NCBI GenBank assembly: GCA_027858915.1
Contig: JAQIBT010000099.1
Location: forward strand, 1 to 55,366
From: Salinisphaera sp.
GTDB lineage: Bacteria; Pseudomonadota; Gammaproteobacteria; Nevskiales; Salinisphaeraceae
Direction: 5' to 3'
Length of the DNA stretch: 55,366 nt
The notes beneath the pieces were generated by a model. The model was not told where the DNA came from. It ran no database searches and saw only the letters and a program-made list of their open reading frames with translations. This document shows, piece after piece, positions 44,840-54,425 of this stretch. Each line of letters opens with the position of its first letter. Within the stretch, counting starts at the first letter, position 1. Both the position numbers and the translations under genes were made by a program.

Positions 44840-45253
44840 ATGATCGACCAGCTGTCCGCATCGCTTAATTTCTACAGCCAGGCGTTGGATCTGCGAGCCA
44901 AGCGCCAGAACGTGCTGGCCTCGAATATCGCCAACAGCGATACGCCCAACTACAAGGCACGCGACTTCGATTTCAAGAATGCGCTGGATGCCGCCATCGG
45001 CGGCTCGCAGACGCCAGGCCTGGCGATGGATGTCACGCACGCAGGCCACATCGCCGGTAGCGGCCCAAACTCCACGGGCGAGCCGCGGCTCGCTTATCGC
45101 AATCCCGACCAGCCGAGCCTCGATGGCAACACGGTCGACATGGACGTCGAGCGGGTGGACTTCATGGACAACGCGTTGCACTACCGCGCCGACTTGCAGA
45201 TTCTGGGTGACCAGATCAAGGGCCTGAAGCAGGCCATGCAGCCAGAGCGCTAG
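44840..45253 (+). CDS. flgB: Flagellar proximal rod protein FlgB
   Basis: This 137-aa rod subunit is exported by the flagellar type III system without a signal peptide. It has the rod-family N-terminus LDLRAKRQNVLASNIANSDTPNYKARDFDF and the C-terminal ALHYRADLQILGDQIKGLKQAM helix. The ATG at 44840 follows GGGGG at good spacing, so 11 upstream codons are excluded. It is the first gene of the flgB-L run and is divergent from flgA. Confidence 0.95.
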   Translation: MIDQLSASLNFYSQALDLRAKRQNVLASNIANSDTPNYKARDFDFKNALDAAIGGSQTPGLAMDVTHAGHIAGSGPNSTGEPRLAYRNPDQPSLDGNTVDMDVERVDFMDNALHYRADLQILGDQIKGLKQAMQPER

Positions 45254-45292
45254 CGTTTCACCGGCCCGTTATTCGTATCAAGGGAAACTCTC

Positions 45293-45697
45293 ATGAGTGT
45301 CAGTAATATTTTCGGTATCGCCGGCTCCGCACTCACGGCCCAGTCCGCGCGCATGAACGTGGCAGCCAGCAATATGGCCAACGCCGACAGCGCCGCGGGC
45401 CCCAACGGCACGCCGTATCGTGCCAAGCAGGTGATGTTCGAAGCACAGTCCACGGATGGCCAGGGTATCGGCGGGGTGGGCGTGTCCGGCGTGGTTGATG
45501 ATCCGAGGCCGTTCCGCAAGGAATACAGCCCGGCGAATCCGATGGCAGACGATAGCGGTTACGTAAGCATGCCCAACGTCGATCCTACCAGCGAGATGGT
45601 CAATATGATCTCGGCGGCGCGTTCCTACCAGGCCAATATCAACGTACTCAACACCGGCAAGGATCTGATGTTGCGCACGCTTACTCTCGGCCAGTAA
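45293..45697 (+). CDS. flgC: Flagellar proximal rod protein FlgC
   Basis: This 134-aa protein has the same length as E. coli FlgC. It carries the rod-protein N-terminal motif [27 protein letters not shown] and the C-terminal [45 protein letters not shown] helix that packs in the rod core. It lies 39 bp after flgB with an AGGGAA ribosome site, and flgD follows after 18 bp. Confidence 0.96.
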   Translation: MSVSNIFGIAGSALTAQSARMNVAASNMANADSAAGPNGTPYRAKQVMFEAQSTDGQGIGGVGVSGVVDDPRPFRKEYSPANPMADDSGYVSMPNVDPTSEMVNMISAARSYQANINVLNTGKDLMLRTLTLGQ

Positions 45698-45715
45698 TTG
45701 TAGGAAACCCAACTC

Positions 45716-46408
45716 ATGGCTACCAATTCTGTTGCAGCGCTAACCGGCAATTCTTCGGCGAGCGCGACGGCTGCCAGCGCGACCGCCGCGACGAACGGCA
45801 CACAAAGCAGTCAAGACCTGAGCAAGCAGTTCCTCAAGCTGCTGGTGGCTCAGGTGCAGAACCAGGACCCGCTCAAGCCGATGGACAACTCCCAGTTCAC
45901 ATCGCAGATCGCGCAGATCAACACCGTATCGGGGATCAACAAGCTCAACGACCAGTTGGCGATGATCAACGGACAGATCAACACCTCGCAGCAGCTGCAG
46001 GCAAGCGCGTTAATCGGACATACCGTGCTGGTGCCGGGCAACTCGATCAGTGTCGGCACTGGCGGCACGGCCATGCCGTTTGGTGTGGATCTGGCCGCAC
46101 CCGCAGCCAAGATCACCATGACCATCACTGACAAGTCGGGCGCTGTGGTACATCAGTCCAGCTATACCAATCAGGCAGCCGGTGTGCAGTCGTTCTCCTG
46201 GGACGGACTCGATTCCAGCGGTAAGCCGGTGACGGCTGGCAGCTATCACCTGTCCATCAAGGCCGAAAACGCCGACGGCAAGGCTGTTGCGGCCAAGACG
46301 CTGTCCACCGGCCTGGTGAGCGGCGTAGTCGCTGGTGGTTCCGGCCCGCAGCTTGATCTGGGTCCGAACGGTTTGGTCGGGCTCAAGGATATCTACCAGA
46401 TTATCTAG
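45716..46408 (+). CDS. flgD: Flagellar hook-capping/scaffold protein FlgD
   Basis: This 230-aa cap is needed to assemble hook subunits and is absent from the finished hook. The N-terminal LSKQFLKLLVAQVQNQDPLKPMDNSQFTSQIAQINTVSGINKLN is diagnostic, and the C-terminal Ig/FlgD-Tudor-like region includes SFSWDGLDSSGKPVTAGSYHLSIKAENADGK. It is preceded by an AGGAAA ribosome site. A 142-bp spacer before flgE has no gene and could hold a secondary promoter or mRNA structure. Confidence 0.96.
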   Translation: MATNSVAALTGNSSASATAASATAATNGTQSSQDLSKQFLKLLVAQVQNQDPLKPMDNSQFTSQIAQINTVSGINKLNDQLAMINGQINTSQQLQASALIGHTVLVPGNSISVGTGGTAMPFGVDLAAPAAKITMTITDKSGAVVHQSSYTNQAAGVQSFSWDGLDSSGKPVTAGSYHLSIKAENADGKAVAAKTLSTGLVSGVVAGGSGPQLDLGPNGLVGLKDIYQII

Positions 46409-46550
46409 GGCGTATCCGCGAGGATGCGAATGCATCTCGTCGTTGAACTACGCACGTAATAGCGCGCTTTTCGACCGAACGATATTCGCCTGCCGCGCGA
46501 ATACTAGGTTTTAGTAACGACCCAACAATAAACGCACGAGGGAGTTCGAC

Positions 46551-47954
46551 ATGAGTTTCACGCAGGGTGTAAGCGGCTTGAAGGCCGCCTCTTCGGGGCT
46601 GGATACGATCGGCAACAATATTGCCAACTCGCAGACTGTGGGTTTCAAGAGCGGTCGGACGGAGTTCGCCGATCTCTATGCCGGCGCCAAGACCGGTCTG
46701 GGCGTGACCGTGGCGGATACCAGCCAGAACTTCAGCAGCGGTTCATTGGACACGACCGGTCGTAATCTGGATCTGGCGATCGACGGCGGCGGCTTCTTTC
46801 GGCTGGCCAACGGCAACCGCACGGTCTATTCCCGCGACGGCCAGTTCCAGCAGACCAAGGAAGGCTATCTGGCCAACAGCAGCGGTGCCCTGCTGACCGG
46901 CTATAACGTGAGCGGCCTGAATAATCCGAACGGCACGCCGCAAATTGCGACCGGCGGTACGCCGCAGACCATCCAGCTGCCGTCTACCGGCCTCAACGCC
47001 CGCGGGACCACGCAATCGTCGGCCCAGGTATCGCTGGATGCGGGTGCCCCTATCAAGTCCGCCGCAGCGGTGAAAGTCAGCGATCCCACGACCTATAACT
47101 GGAGCACGCCAAGCACGGTCTATGACTCGCTGGGCAACGCCCACAGCCTGAATCTGTATTTCACCAAGACCGCCAGTAATACCTGGCAGATCGACAGCGA
47201 AATGCCGCTGGGCAAGGCAGCGACATTTCCGACCACGGTGGATGCCACCGCTACCTATCCGGGCGGCATAACTCCGGCAGCCAGCGGCAACGGCACTTAC
47301 CAGTTCACAGTCGGCTCCGGTTCCAGCGCCAAGAGCTACACTGCGCGCGTCAGCGGTGCCACTCAGAACAGCGCGGGTGGCCCCTACAGCGGTGGCAGCA
47401 TAAGCTACACCGAAACACTGGCGTCCAATCAGCTGCAGTTCGATTCGTCCGGCAATCTGAGCACCACCACGCCGATCAACTACAGCCTGGATGCCCAGAA
47501 CGGATCGGCCCCGATCAACTTTTCTCTGGATTTCCGCGGTAGTTCGCAGACCGCGCAGTCCTTTGCGGCCAACAGTCTCAATCAGGATGGCTATGCGCCA
47601 GGTGCTCTGGTCGGCGTATCCATCGAAGGCAACGGCAACGTAAGTGGGACGTACTCCAACGGCCAGAAGGCCAACCTGGCGCAGATTGCGCTGGCCGGTT
47701 TCGGCAACGAGCAGGGTCTCAAGCCGGTGAGCGGTAATGCCTGGGAAGCCACAGCGACTTCCGGTCAGGCACTGGTGGGCCAGGCCGGGACCGGCCAGCT
47801 TGGCAGTCTGCGGGGCGGCACGCTGGAAAAATCGAACGTCGACCTGTCGCAGCAATTGGTCAACATGATCGTAGCGCAGCGCAACTATCAGGCCAACGCA
47901 CAGACCATCAAGACGCAGAGTCAGGTGCTGCAGACCGCGGTGAACCTGCAATAG
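46551..47954 (+). CDS. flgE: Flagellar hook protein FlgE
   Basis: This 467-aa hook subunit forms the universal joint between rod and filament. The N-terminal MSFTQGVSGLKAASSGLDTIGNNIANSQTVGFKSGRTEFADLYA and C-terminal LEKSNVDLSQQLVNMIVAQRNYQANAQTIKTQSQVLQTAVNLQ helices form the D0 core, and the variable middle (about 180-340) is glycine/serine/threonine rich. It is longer than the 402-aa E. coli protein, mostly through the surface domain. An AGGGAG site precedes the ATG. Confidence 0.96.
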   Translation: MSFTQGVSGLKAASSGLDTIGNNIANSQTVGFKSGRTEFADLYAGAKTGLGVTVADTSQNFSSGSLDTTGRNLDLAIDGGGFFRLANGNRTVYSRDGQFQQTKEGYLANSSGALLTGYNVSGLNNPNGTPQIATGGTPQTIQLPSTGLNARGTTQSSAQVSLDAGAPIKSAAAVKVSDPTTYNWSTPSTVYDSLGNAHSLNLYFTKTASNTWQIDSEMPLGKAATFPTTVDATATYPGGITPAASGNGTYQFTVGSGSSAKSYTARVSGATQNSAGGPYSGGSISYTETLASNQLQFDSSGNLSTTTPINYSLDAQNGSAPINFSLDFRGSSQTAQSFAANSLNQDGYAPGALVGVSIEGNGNVSGTYSNGQKANLAQIALAGFGNEQGLKPVSGNAWEATATSGQALVGQAGTGQLGSLRGGTLEKSNVDLSQQLVNMIVAQRNYQANAQTIKTQSQVLQTAVNLQ

Positions 47955-47985
47955 ACCTAACGCTGCAACAACGAGGGGGTAGGGG

Positions 47986-48741
47986 ATGGATCGGATGATC
48001 TATACGGCGCTGAGCGGCGCCAATCAGATTCTTCAGCGTCAGGCGGTGGTGGCCAACGATCTGGCCAACGCGTCAACCGTGGGCTTCAAGGGCCAGTTGT
48101 CGATGTTTCGCGCCGTGCCGGTCAATGGGGCAGGCCTGCCTACGCGCACGATCACCGCGCAGACCACGCCCGAAGCCGATATGTCCGATGGCCAGATCAT
48201 GCACACGGGCCGCGCGCTGGACGTGGCGGTTCAGGGCAAGGGTTGGCTGGCGGTACAGGGCAGCGACGGCCAGGAAGCCTATACCCGCGCCGGCGATCTG
48301 CAGACCGATTCTACCGGTGTGCTGCGCAGCGGCCGCTTTCCAGTGCTGGGCAACGATGGCCAGCCGATCGTTCTACCGCTCAATGCCAAGGTGGCGATCG
48401 CGCATGACGGCACGATCTCGGCGCTGGGCGCAGGAAACGATCCCAAGACGTTGAGTGCGGTCGCCCAGCTCAAGCTGGTCGATGGCAGCGCGAGCAACAT
48501 GATCCGCGGCGACGATGGCCTGTTCCGGGCGCGGCCCGGCGCGGGTGGCAGCAGTGCACCGCTGCCGGCCGACGATACGGTACGTGTTTCCAGCGGCGCG
48601 CTCGAGTCGAGCAACGTGAGCCCGACGGCAACCATGGTGTCGATGATCGATGACGCCCGCCAGTTTGAAATGCAGATGAAGATGCTCAGCTCGGCCGACG
48701 AGAACGCCCGCAGTGCCAACCAGCTGCTCTCGCTCAAATAG
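47986..48741 (+). CDS. flgF: Flagellar distal rod protein FlgF
   Basis: This 251-aa rod protein is identical in length to E. coli FlgF. The N-terminal MDRMIYTALSGANQILQRQAVVANDLANASTVGFKGQL and C-terminal SGALESSNVSPTATMVSMIDDARQFEMQMKMLSSADENARSANQLLSLK are the paired core helices. A VQGKGWLAVQG segment typical of FlgF/FlgG is in the middle. It lies 31 bp after flgE with a strong AGGGGGTAGGGG ribosome region. Confidence 0.95.
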   Translation: MDRMIYTALSGANQILQRQAVVANDLANASTVGFKGQLSMFRAVPVNGAGLPTRTITAQTTPEADMSDGQIMHTGRALDVAVQGKGWLAVQGSDGQEAYTRAGDLQTDSTGVLRSGRFPVLGNDGQPIVLPLNAKVAIAHDGTISALGAGNDPKTLSAVAQLKLVDGSASNMIRGDDGLFRARPGAGGSSAPLPADDTVRVSSGALESSNVSPTATMVSMIDDARQFEMQMKMLSSADENARSANQLLSLK

Positions 48742-48822
48742 CGTTCGGCTATATCCGCAAACCGCTGTCTGTTTCCCACCCGTGGTGGCGTTCGCCGCCC
48801 AGCTTACTGAATAGAGATCCCC

Positions 48823-49605
48823 ATGATTCGTTCATTATGGATTGCCAAGACCGGCCTGGAAGGCCAGCAGGTCAGGCTCGATACCATCGCCAATAATCTG
48901 GCAAACGTATCGACCAACGGTTTCAAACGTACGCGTACCGTATTCAATGATCTGCTGTATCAGAACGTACGACAGCCCGGCGCCCAGTCCTCGATCCAGA
49001 CCAACCTGCCGTCCGGTCTGCAGATCGGCTCTGGCGTACAGGCGGTAGCCACCGAGCGGCTGCATACCCAGGGCAACCTGGAACAAACCGGCAACTCGAA
49101 GGACGTGGCGATTCAGGGCAAGGGCTTTTTTGCTGTTCAACTGCCGAATGGCAACACGGCCTTCACCCGCGATGGCGGATTCCAGCTCGACCAGAACGGT
49201 CAGATGGTGACCTCGTCGGGTTTTCCGATACAGCCAGCCGTGGTGATCCCGCCCAACGCGTTGTCAATCACGATCGCACAGGACGGCACGGTCTCGGTCA
49301 CCGAACCCGGGAATACCAATAACGTGCAGGTCGGCCAGCTCCAGCTATCGACCTTCATCAACCCGGCCGGGCTGGAGAGCGTAGGCGACAATCTCTACAA
49401 GGAAACCACCGCCTCGGGGCCGCGCAATGACAGCCAGCCGGGTAACAACGGCGCCGGCCTGCTGCGCCAGAAATATGTCGAGACGTCGAACGTCAATGTA
49501 GTCGAGGAGATGGTCGACATGATCGCTGCCCAGCGTGCCTACGAGATCAACTCCAAGGCGATCCAGACCTCCGACCAGATGCTGCAACGCCTGAGTCAGC
49601 TCTGA
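48823..49605 (+). CDS. flgG: Flagellar distal rod protein FlgG
   Basis: This 260-aa main subunit of the distal rod is identical in length to E. coli FlgG. It has [56 protein letters not shown] at the N-terminus (the FlgG-specific insertion included), [22 protein letters not shown] in the middle and [43 protein letters not shown] at the end. It is separated from flgF by 81 bp, with AGAG before the start. Confidence 0.96.
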   Translation: MIRSLWIAKTGLEGQQVRLDTIANNLANVSTNGFKRTRTVFNDLLYQNVRQPGAQSSIQTNLPSGLQIGSGVQAVATERLHTQGNLEQTGNSKDVAIQGKGFFAVQLPNGNTAFTRDGGFQLDQNGQMVTSSGFPIQPAVVIPPNALSITIAQDGTVSVTEPGNTNNVQVGQLQLSTFINPAGLESVGDNLYKETTASGPRNDSQPGNNGAGLLRQKYVETSNVNVVEEMVDMIAAQRAYEINSKAIQTSDQMLQRLSQL

Positions 49606-49639
49606 GCCTGATTTTTGCTTTTGCCTGTTTGAGCGACTG

Positions 49640-50347
49640 ATGTACACGCACCCAACATCGCTGATTACACGCCGTTGCCGTTCGCGAGTGGTGCTCTGTC
49701 TGGCCGCCCTGTGCGTGCTGACTGCCAGCGGCTGCGCGCAGCTGCCCCATCATCGCATCGTCAAGGGCCCGACGACCACGCCGCCTCTGCCGCCACCGCC
49801 GCCGCCGGCCAACGGGTCGCTGTTCGAAGCCGCCTATACCAGACCTTTGTTCGAAGATCGCCGGCCGCGCGCGGTAGGCGACATCATCACCGTGGTGCTC
49901 AACGAGCAGGTCAGCGCCACCAAGAGCTCGGCCGCCAATGCCAGTCGTAATGGCGGCATTACCTTCAAGCCGAAAGTCATACCCAAGGTACTTGGGTCTT
50001 ATCTGGGCGGCCAGTCGGCGGATATCTCCGGCAGCAATACGTTCTCTGGCAAGGGCGGGGCGAATGCGTCGAATACCTTCACCGGCAAGATCACGGTGAC
50101 CGTGATGAGCGTACTGCCCAACGGCAATCTGGCAGTCGCCGGCGAAAAACAGATCGGTATCAACCAGGGAACCGAGTACATTCTGTTCTCCGGCAAGGTC
50201 AATCCGCAGATGATCAGCGCCGACAGCACTATCACCTCCAGCCAGGTGGCCGATGCGCGGCTGGAGTATTACGGCGACGGCTACATCGACGAGGCCCAGC
50301 ACATGGGCTGGCTGCAGCGCGTGCTGCTGAACTTGTCGCCATTTTAG
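49640..50347 (+). CDS. flgH: Flagellar L-ring lipoprotein FlgH
   Basis: This 235-aa outer-membrane ring protein serves as the bushing around the rod. The signal peptide ends in the lipobox LTASGC with Cys32 as the lipidation site. The mature protein shows a proline-rich linker ([11 protein letters not shown]) and FlgH signatures [49 protein letters not shown] and the [56 protein letters not shown] ending. It lies 34 bp after flgG. Confidence 0.95.
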   Translation: MYTHPTSLITRRCRSRVVLCLAALCVLTASGCAQLPHHRIVKGPTTTPPLPPPPPPANGSLFEAAYTRPLFEDRRPRAVGDIITVVLNEQVSATKSSAANASRNGGITFKPKVIPKVLGSYLGGQSADISGSNTFSGKGGANASNTFTGKITVTVMSVLPNGNLAVAGEKQIGINQGTEYILFSGKVNPQMISADSTITSSQVADARLEYYGDGYIDEAQHMGWLQRVLLNLSPF

Positions 50348-50372
50348 CCGTGTACGAGGAGCCCGCATCGCC

Positions 50373-51527
50373 GTGACCATCAATGTCTCACACGCTTTTT
50401 CGCGCATCCGTTGTCCGCTCGGCGTATGCCTGCGGGTGCTCGGTACGGCGGCGATAGTTTGTGCCGTGCTGGTTGGCAGCGCACAGGCCCAGCGTCTGGG
50501 CGATATCGCGACTTTTGCGGGCGTGCGTTCGAATCCGCTGGTTGGCTATGGTCTGGTGGTAGGGCTGGGCAATACCGGCGACCAGACCACGCAGACGCCG
50601 TTTACCGGCCAGGCACTGAAGAACATGCTCACTCAACTGGGCGTGACCGTGCCGACCGGTACCAACATGCAGCTGAAGAACGTGGCCGCAGTGATGGTGA
50701 CCACCAACCTGCCGGCCTTCGCCGCCCCCGGCCAGCATATCGATATCACGGTGTCCTCGATCGGCAACGCCAAGAGCCTGGGTGGCGGCACCTTGCTGAT
50801 GACGCCGCTGAAGGGCGCCGACGGCAACATCTATGCGCTGGCCCAGGGTAATGTGCTGGCGCCGGGAATCAGCGCCGGGGCCGCTGGCTCCAGCGTGCAG
50901 GTCAACCAGACCTCGGCCGGTCGCGTGCCGGAAGGCGCGGTGGTCGAACGGTCGGTGCCTTCGGATCTGGCCAAGGGCGGAAAAATAGATCTTGAACTCA
51001 AGCACGCTGACTTCAACACCGCGCTGCGGACAATGAACGCAGTCAATCGCAGTTTTGGCCGGCAGGTGGCTGAGGCCCGTAATTCACGGCTCATATCGAT
51101 CCAGGTGCCCCGCGGCGATGCCGCCAAGGTGGCTTTTCTGGCACAGATCCAGAATATCCAGGTGACGCCGGGAGTCGAGTCGCCAAAGGTGGTGATCAAC
51201 TCGCGCACTGGGTCGGTGGTGATGAACGGCAACGTCACGCTCAACCAGGCGGCTGTGGCCCACGGTAGTCTCTCGGTGGTGATCAACTCCAACCCGATCG
51301 TCAGCCAGCCGGGGCCGTTGTCGGGTGGGCAGACGGCCGTGGTGCCCAATGCCACTGTGAACGTCCAGCAAGGCAGCGGCACACTGCATATGATCAAGCA
51401 AAGCGCATCGCTGCAGGATGTCGTCAATGCGCTCAACCGGCTGGGCGCGACGCCTACCGACCTGATGGCAATACTGGAGGCGCTGCGGGCCGCCGGCGCG
51501 CTCAACGCCGATCTGGAGATCATCTGA
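50373..51527 (+). CDS. flgI: Flagellar P-ring protein FlgI
   Basis: This 384-aa periplasmic ring protein sits around the rod in the peptidoglycan layer. The signal peptide ends near GSAQA-Q (about residue 39), then RLGDIATFAGVRSNPLVGYGLVVGLGNTGDQT, the family hallmark. Later come VTVSSIGNAKSLGGGTLLMTPLKGADG-type strands and the C-terminal LNRLGATPTDLMAILEALRAAGALNADLEII. The start is GTG 50373, which gives a normal signal peptide, although GAGGA sits rather far upstream. Its stop overlaps flgJ. Confidence 0.95.
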   Translation: MTINVSHAFSRIRCPLGVCLRVLGTAAIVCAVLVGSAQAQRLGDIATFAGVRSNPLVGYGLVVGLGNTGDQTTQTPFTGQALKNMLTQLGVTVPTGTNMQLKNVAAVMVTTNLPAFAAPGQHIDITVSSIGNAKSLGGGTLLMTPLKGADGNIYALAQGNVLAPGISAGAAGSSVQVNQTSAGRVPEGAVVERSVPSDLAKGGKIDLELKHADFNTALRTMNAVNRSFGRQVAEARNSRLISIQVPRGDAAKVAFLAQIQNIQVTPGVESPKVVINSRTGSVVMNGNVTLNQAAVAHGSLSVVINSNPIVSQPGPLSGGQTAVVPNATVNVQQGSGTLHMIKQSASLQDVVNALNRLGATPTDLMAILEALRAAGALNADLEII

Positions 51528-52651
51528 TGGGCAACGATCTCACATCGAGCTTCGCGCTCGACGTCAATGCTGTCACCCGGTTGAAGTATTCGCCCGATGG
51601 CCACGGCGCCAAAGGCGAGAAGCAGGTGGCCAAACAGTTCGAGGCGATGTTCCTCCAGCAGATGCTCAAGAGCATGCGCAAGGCCATTCCCAAGAGCGGT
51701 CTGCTGAAAAGCGCGGCCGGCGACGATTACCAGCAGATGATGGACGCTCAGTGGGCCCAGACTCTGGCCCAGCGCGGCATCGGCCTGGCCGATATGCTGA
51801 CCCGTCAACTCAATGCACATGGCCACGGCGCTGCCAAGCACGCTGGCGGCGACCAAACCACCGATCCTTTGGCCGGCTTTGCGCACGCTGCGCCCAAGGC
51901 CCTGCATGCGTCGGATCCGGTAGCTGCGCTGAACGCTCAGCGCGTCATCGATACCGGCAGCAAACCGGCAGCCCATTCCCTATTTGCGGACGGCGCGCCG
52001 GTGGTCAGCACCGATGCGGGCCAGCCCTTGTTCTCGCTCGCTGCGGGCACGAAGGCAGCCGATCGCAGCGACGCGCCGGAATATGTGTCGCAGTTCATCA
52101 AACGCATGGGCCCTGCCGCTAGCGCGGCGGCCGCCCAGAGCGGATTGCCACGCGAACTGATCCTGGCACAGGCTGCACTCGAAAGCGGCTGGGGGCGGCA
52201 CGAGATCACCCAGTCCAACGGACAGTCCAGCCATAACATATTCAATATCAAGGCGACCGGCTGGTCAGGCGACAAGGCGACGGTGGGCACCACTGAATAC
52301 GACCACGGCGTGCCCCGGGCGACACAGGCTGGTTTCCGGGTCTACGGCTCCTACGACCAGGCTTTTTCGGATTACGCTCGTCTGCTGTCGCAGTCGCCGC
52401 GCTATGCCCCGGTGCTGCGGGCGACCACGGCCAGGGCGGCCGCCCAGGCACTGCAGGATTGTGGTTATGCCACCGATCCGGCCTATGCGCGCAAGCTGGT
52501 ATCGATCATGCAGCGGATTCCGGCGGAATCGTCGTCCGGGCTGTTTGCCAACGACACCAAGCGCCCCGTGGTGGATCTCGCGGCGCGCAGCCCAGCCGCT
52601 TCGTCCGGTTCGTTGCTGGCGTCGGTGGACCGAGGTCAGGACGTCTTGTAG
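51527..52651 (+). CDS. flgJ: FlgJ rod-cap and peptidoglycan glucosaminidase
   Basis: This 374-aa two-domain protein has an N-terminal rod-binding scaffold (about 1-110: KQVAKQFEAMFLQQMLKSMRKAIPKSGLL and ALAQRGIGLADMLTRQL-type helices). An alanine-rich linker (about 110-185) leads to a C-terminal N-acetylglucosaminidase domain with catalytic Glu219 in LAQAALESGWGRHEI and the YDHGVPRATQAGFRVYGSYDQAFSDYARLL core. It opens the cell wall for the growing rod. It starts directly on the flgI stop (one-base overlap). Length exceeds the 313-aa E. coli protein, mainly in the linker and C-terminal tail. Confidence 0.95.
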   Translation: MGNDLTSSFALDVNAVTRLKYSPDGHGAKGEKQVAKQFEAMFLQQMLKSMRKAIPKSGLLKSAAGDDYQQMMDAQWAQTLAQRGIGLADMLTRQLNAHGHGAAKHAGGDQTTDPLAGFAHAAPKALHASDPVAALNAQRVIDTGSKPAAHSLFADGAPVVSTDAGQPLFSLAAGTKAADRSDAPEYVSQFIKRMGPAASAAAAQSGLPRELILAQAALESGWGRHEITQSNGQSSHNIFNIKATGWSGDKATVGTTEYDHGVPRATQAGFRVYGSYDQAFSDYARLLSQSPRYAPVLRATTARAAAQALQDCGYATDPAYARKLVSIMQRIPAESSSGLFANDTKRPVVDLAARSPAASSGSLLASVDRGQDVL

Positions 52652-52721
52652 GTGGCTCGAACTCTACGAAAACACGACAAGAACCTGTCACTGCGGACTG
52701 TTTTTTTTGGAACGGCTTGTT

Positions 52722-52748
52722 TAAAGTCTGGCGGCTTTCTGCCGTTAT
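52722..52748 (+). promoter_or_regulatory. Candidate sigma-28 promoter of flgK
   Basis: TAAAGTCT (52722-52729), exactly 11 bp, GCCGTTAT (52741-52748), against TAAAGTTT-N11-GCCGATAA. It lies 44 bp before the flgK ATG, in the gap after flgJ. The flgKL operon has a FliA promoter in enterics, so location and sequence agree. The T-rich run just upstream (52701-52708) has no clear stem. Confidence 0.75.
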
Positions 52749-52792
52749 GACTCTTGTTAAGGTTTAATCGCCGTTGTTCCGGCAGGTGTGAC

Positions 52793-54409
52793 ATGGCCAG
52801 TTTGTATGGAATCGGGCTCAGCGGGCTGTCTGCAGCCCAGGCTGGATTGTCTACGGCCAGTAACAATATAGCCAACGTCAAGACACCGGGCTACACCCGC
52901 GAACAGGCCCAGCTGGCTGCCAATACCAACGGCGGCGGCGCGGCTGGTGTACGCGTTGCCAGCGTCAGTCGAAACACCGCGCAGTATATTACCGGCCAGC
53001 TCAATACCGCTCAGAGCAATCTGGCGTCGACCAATGCGCAGCTCGATCAGCTGTCGCAGGTCGACAATCTGCTGGGTGATCCAAAAGCCGGGCTCGAGCC
53101 ACTGATGCAGCAGTTCTTTTCCGGTCTGCAGACGGTGGCCGGTGATCCGGCGGATATTGCCGGCCGGGCGTCACTGCTGGGCGATGCGAAGAGTCTGGCC
53201 GGGCAGATCCGTAACTTTTCCAGCACGCTGTCGGACCTGGCCCGCGGCGTGGACAATCAGGTCAAAGGCTCGGTTACCCAGGTCAATGACGCGACGACGC
53301 AGATTGCCAATCTCAACAAGCAGATTCTGGCCTTGCGTGCGAGCTCCGGCAGCGAACCCAATCAGCTGCTCGACCAGCGCGACAAGGCCGTGGCTGACCT
53401 GGCCAAACTCGTCAATGTCGATATCGCACCCAGCGGCGAGGGCAGCATCAGCGTCAGTGCAGGGGGGCAGGCTCTGGTCGATGCCACAGGAAGCCACCAA
53501 CTGATCGCACAGTCCGATCCTGGCGACCCGACCCGCCAGGCAGTAGCGGTGAAGAGTGGTGACGGCAGCGTCCGCACGCTCAGCGCCGATCGCCTGTCCG
53601 GAGGCAGCCTTGGTGGCTTGCTGGCGCTTCGTAGCGGCGCGTTGCCGTCTGCGCAGGCTAATCTGGATCTGATTGCCCATGATCTGGCGGTGTCGGTGAA
53701 TGCCCAGCATGCAAAGGGTATTGACCTGAACGGCAATGCCGGCGGCCAGTTCTTTGCCCAAAGCACGCCAGCCACTTATGCCTCGTCGAACAATACTGAC
53801 AACGCCACTATCAACGTCACGTTTGCACCAGGCAGAGTGTCCAATGTAAAGCCCAGCGATTACCGCGTGACCGCCAGCGCAAGCGGCCTGCAGATCACAC
53901 GCTTGTCCGACAACACGAGCGTCGCGAGCGGCGGCTCACCGGTGACCGTGGACGGTCTGACGTTCACCACCAGCGGTACGCCAGCCAACGGCGACTCGTT
54001 TCTGGTCAAGCCATTGGCAGGCGCTGGTTCGTCGTTTGCAGTCAGTATTTCGGACCCGGCCAGAATTGCCGCTGCCGGCCCGAGCGGCGCCGCCGGCGAT
54101 AACAGCAACGCCAACGCGCTGGCCGATCTGCAGAACGCGCCCACGGTCCAAGGCAACCGCAGCTTCACCGACAGCTATGCACAACTGGTCAACAAGATCG
54201 GCAACAGCACCGCTTCGCTGAAGATCCGCGGCCAGACCCAGCAAGCGCTGACGGGCGAGCTGACGACGTCCCAGCAGTCGATATCGGGAGTCAACCTCGA
54301 TGAAGAGAGGGTCAGCCTGTTGTACTTCCAGCAGATGTATCAGGCCAATGCCCGCGTCATCCAGACCGCATCGACCATGTTCGATGCGCTGCTGGCCATT
54401 CGCCCCTAA
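52793..54409 (+). CDS. flgK: Hook-filament junction protein FlgK (HAP1)
   Basis: This 538-aa protein forms the first junction ring between hook and filament. The N-terminal SLYGIGLSGLSAAQAGLSTASNNIANVKTPGYTREQ and C-terminal SGVNLDEERVSLLYFQQMYQANARVIQTASTMFDALLAI are classical FlgK ends. The centre (about 190-420) is a variable serine/threonine/glycine-rich region. ATG 52793 is selected because it begins the canonical N-terminus; 13 upstream in-frame codons are excluded. It is the first gene after the likely FliA promoter and is followed 16 bp later by flgL. Confidence 0.96.
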   Translation: MASLYGIGLSGLSAAQAGLSTASNNIANVKTPGYTREQAQLAANTNGGGAAGVRVASVSRNTAQYITGQLNTAQSNLASTNAQLDQLSQVDNLLGDPKAGLEPLMQQFFSGLQTVAGDPADIAGRASLLGDAKSLAGQIRNFSSTLSDLARGVDNQVKGSVTQVNDATTQIANLNKQILALRASSGSEPNQLLDQRDKAVADLAKLVNVDIAPSGEGSISVSAGGQALVDATGSHQLIAQSDPGDPTRQAVAVKSGDGSVRTLSADRLSGGSLGGLLALRSGALPSAQANLDLIAHDLAVSVNAQHAKGIDLNGNAGGQFFAQSTPATYASSNNTDNATINVTFAPGRVSNVKPSDYRVTASASGLQITRLSDNTSVASGGSPVTVDGLTFTTSGTPANGDSFLVKPLAGAGSSFAVSISDPARIAAAGPSGAAGDNSNANALADLQNAPTVQGNRSFTDSYAQLVNKIGNSTASLKIRGQTQQALTGELTTSQQSISGVNLDEERVSLLYFQQMYQANARVIQTASTMFDALLAIRP

Positions 54410-54425
54410 TCGGAAAATTTTCGTC

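Noticed and set aside
46743-47951. 402-codon open frame antisense to flgE
   Set aside because: It mirrors the flgE reading frame, starts without a ribosome site and has no recognisable fold.
52681-52710. Rho-independent terminator after flgJ
   Set aside because: There is a run of eight T residues, but no GC-rich stem immediately before it. The nearby sequence is better explained as the flgK promoter region.
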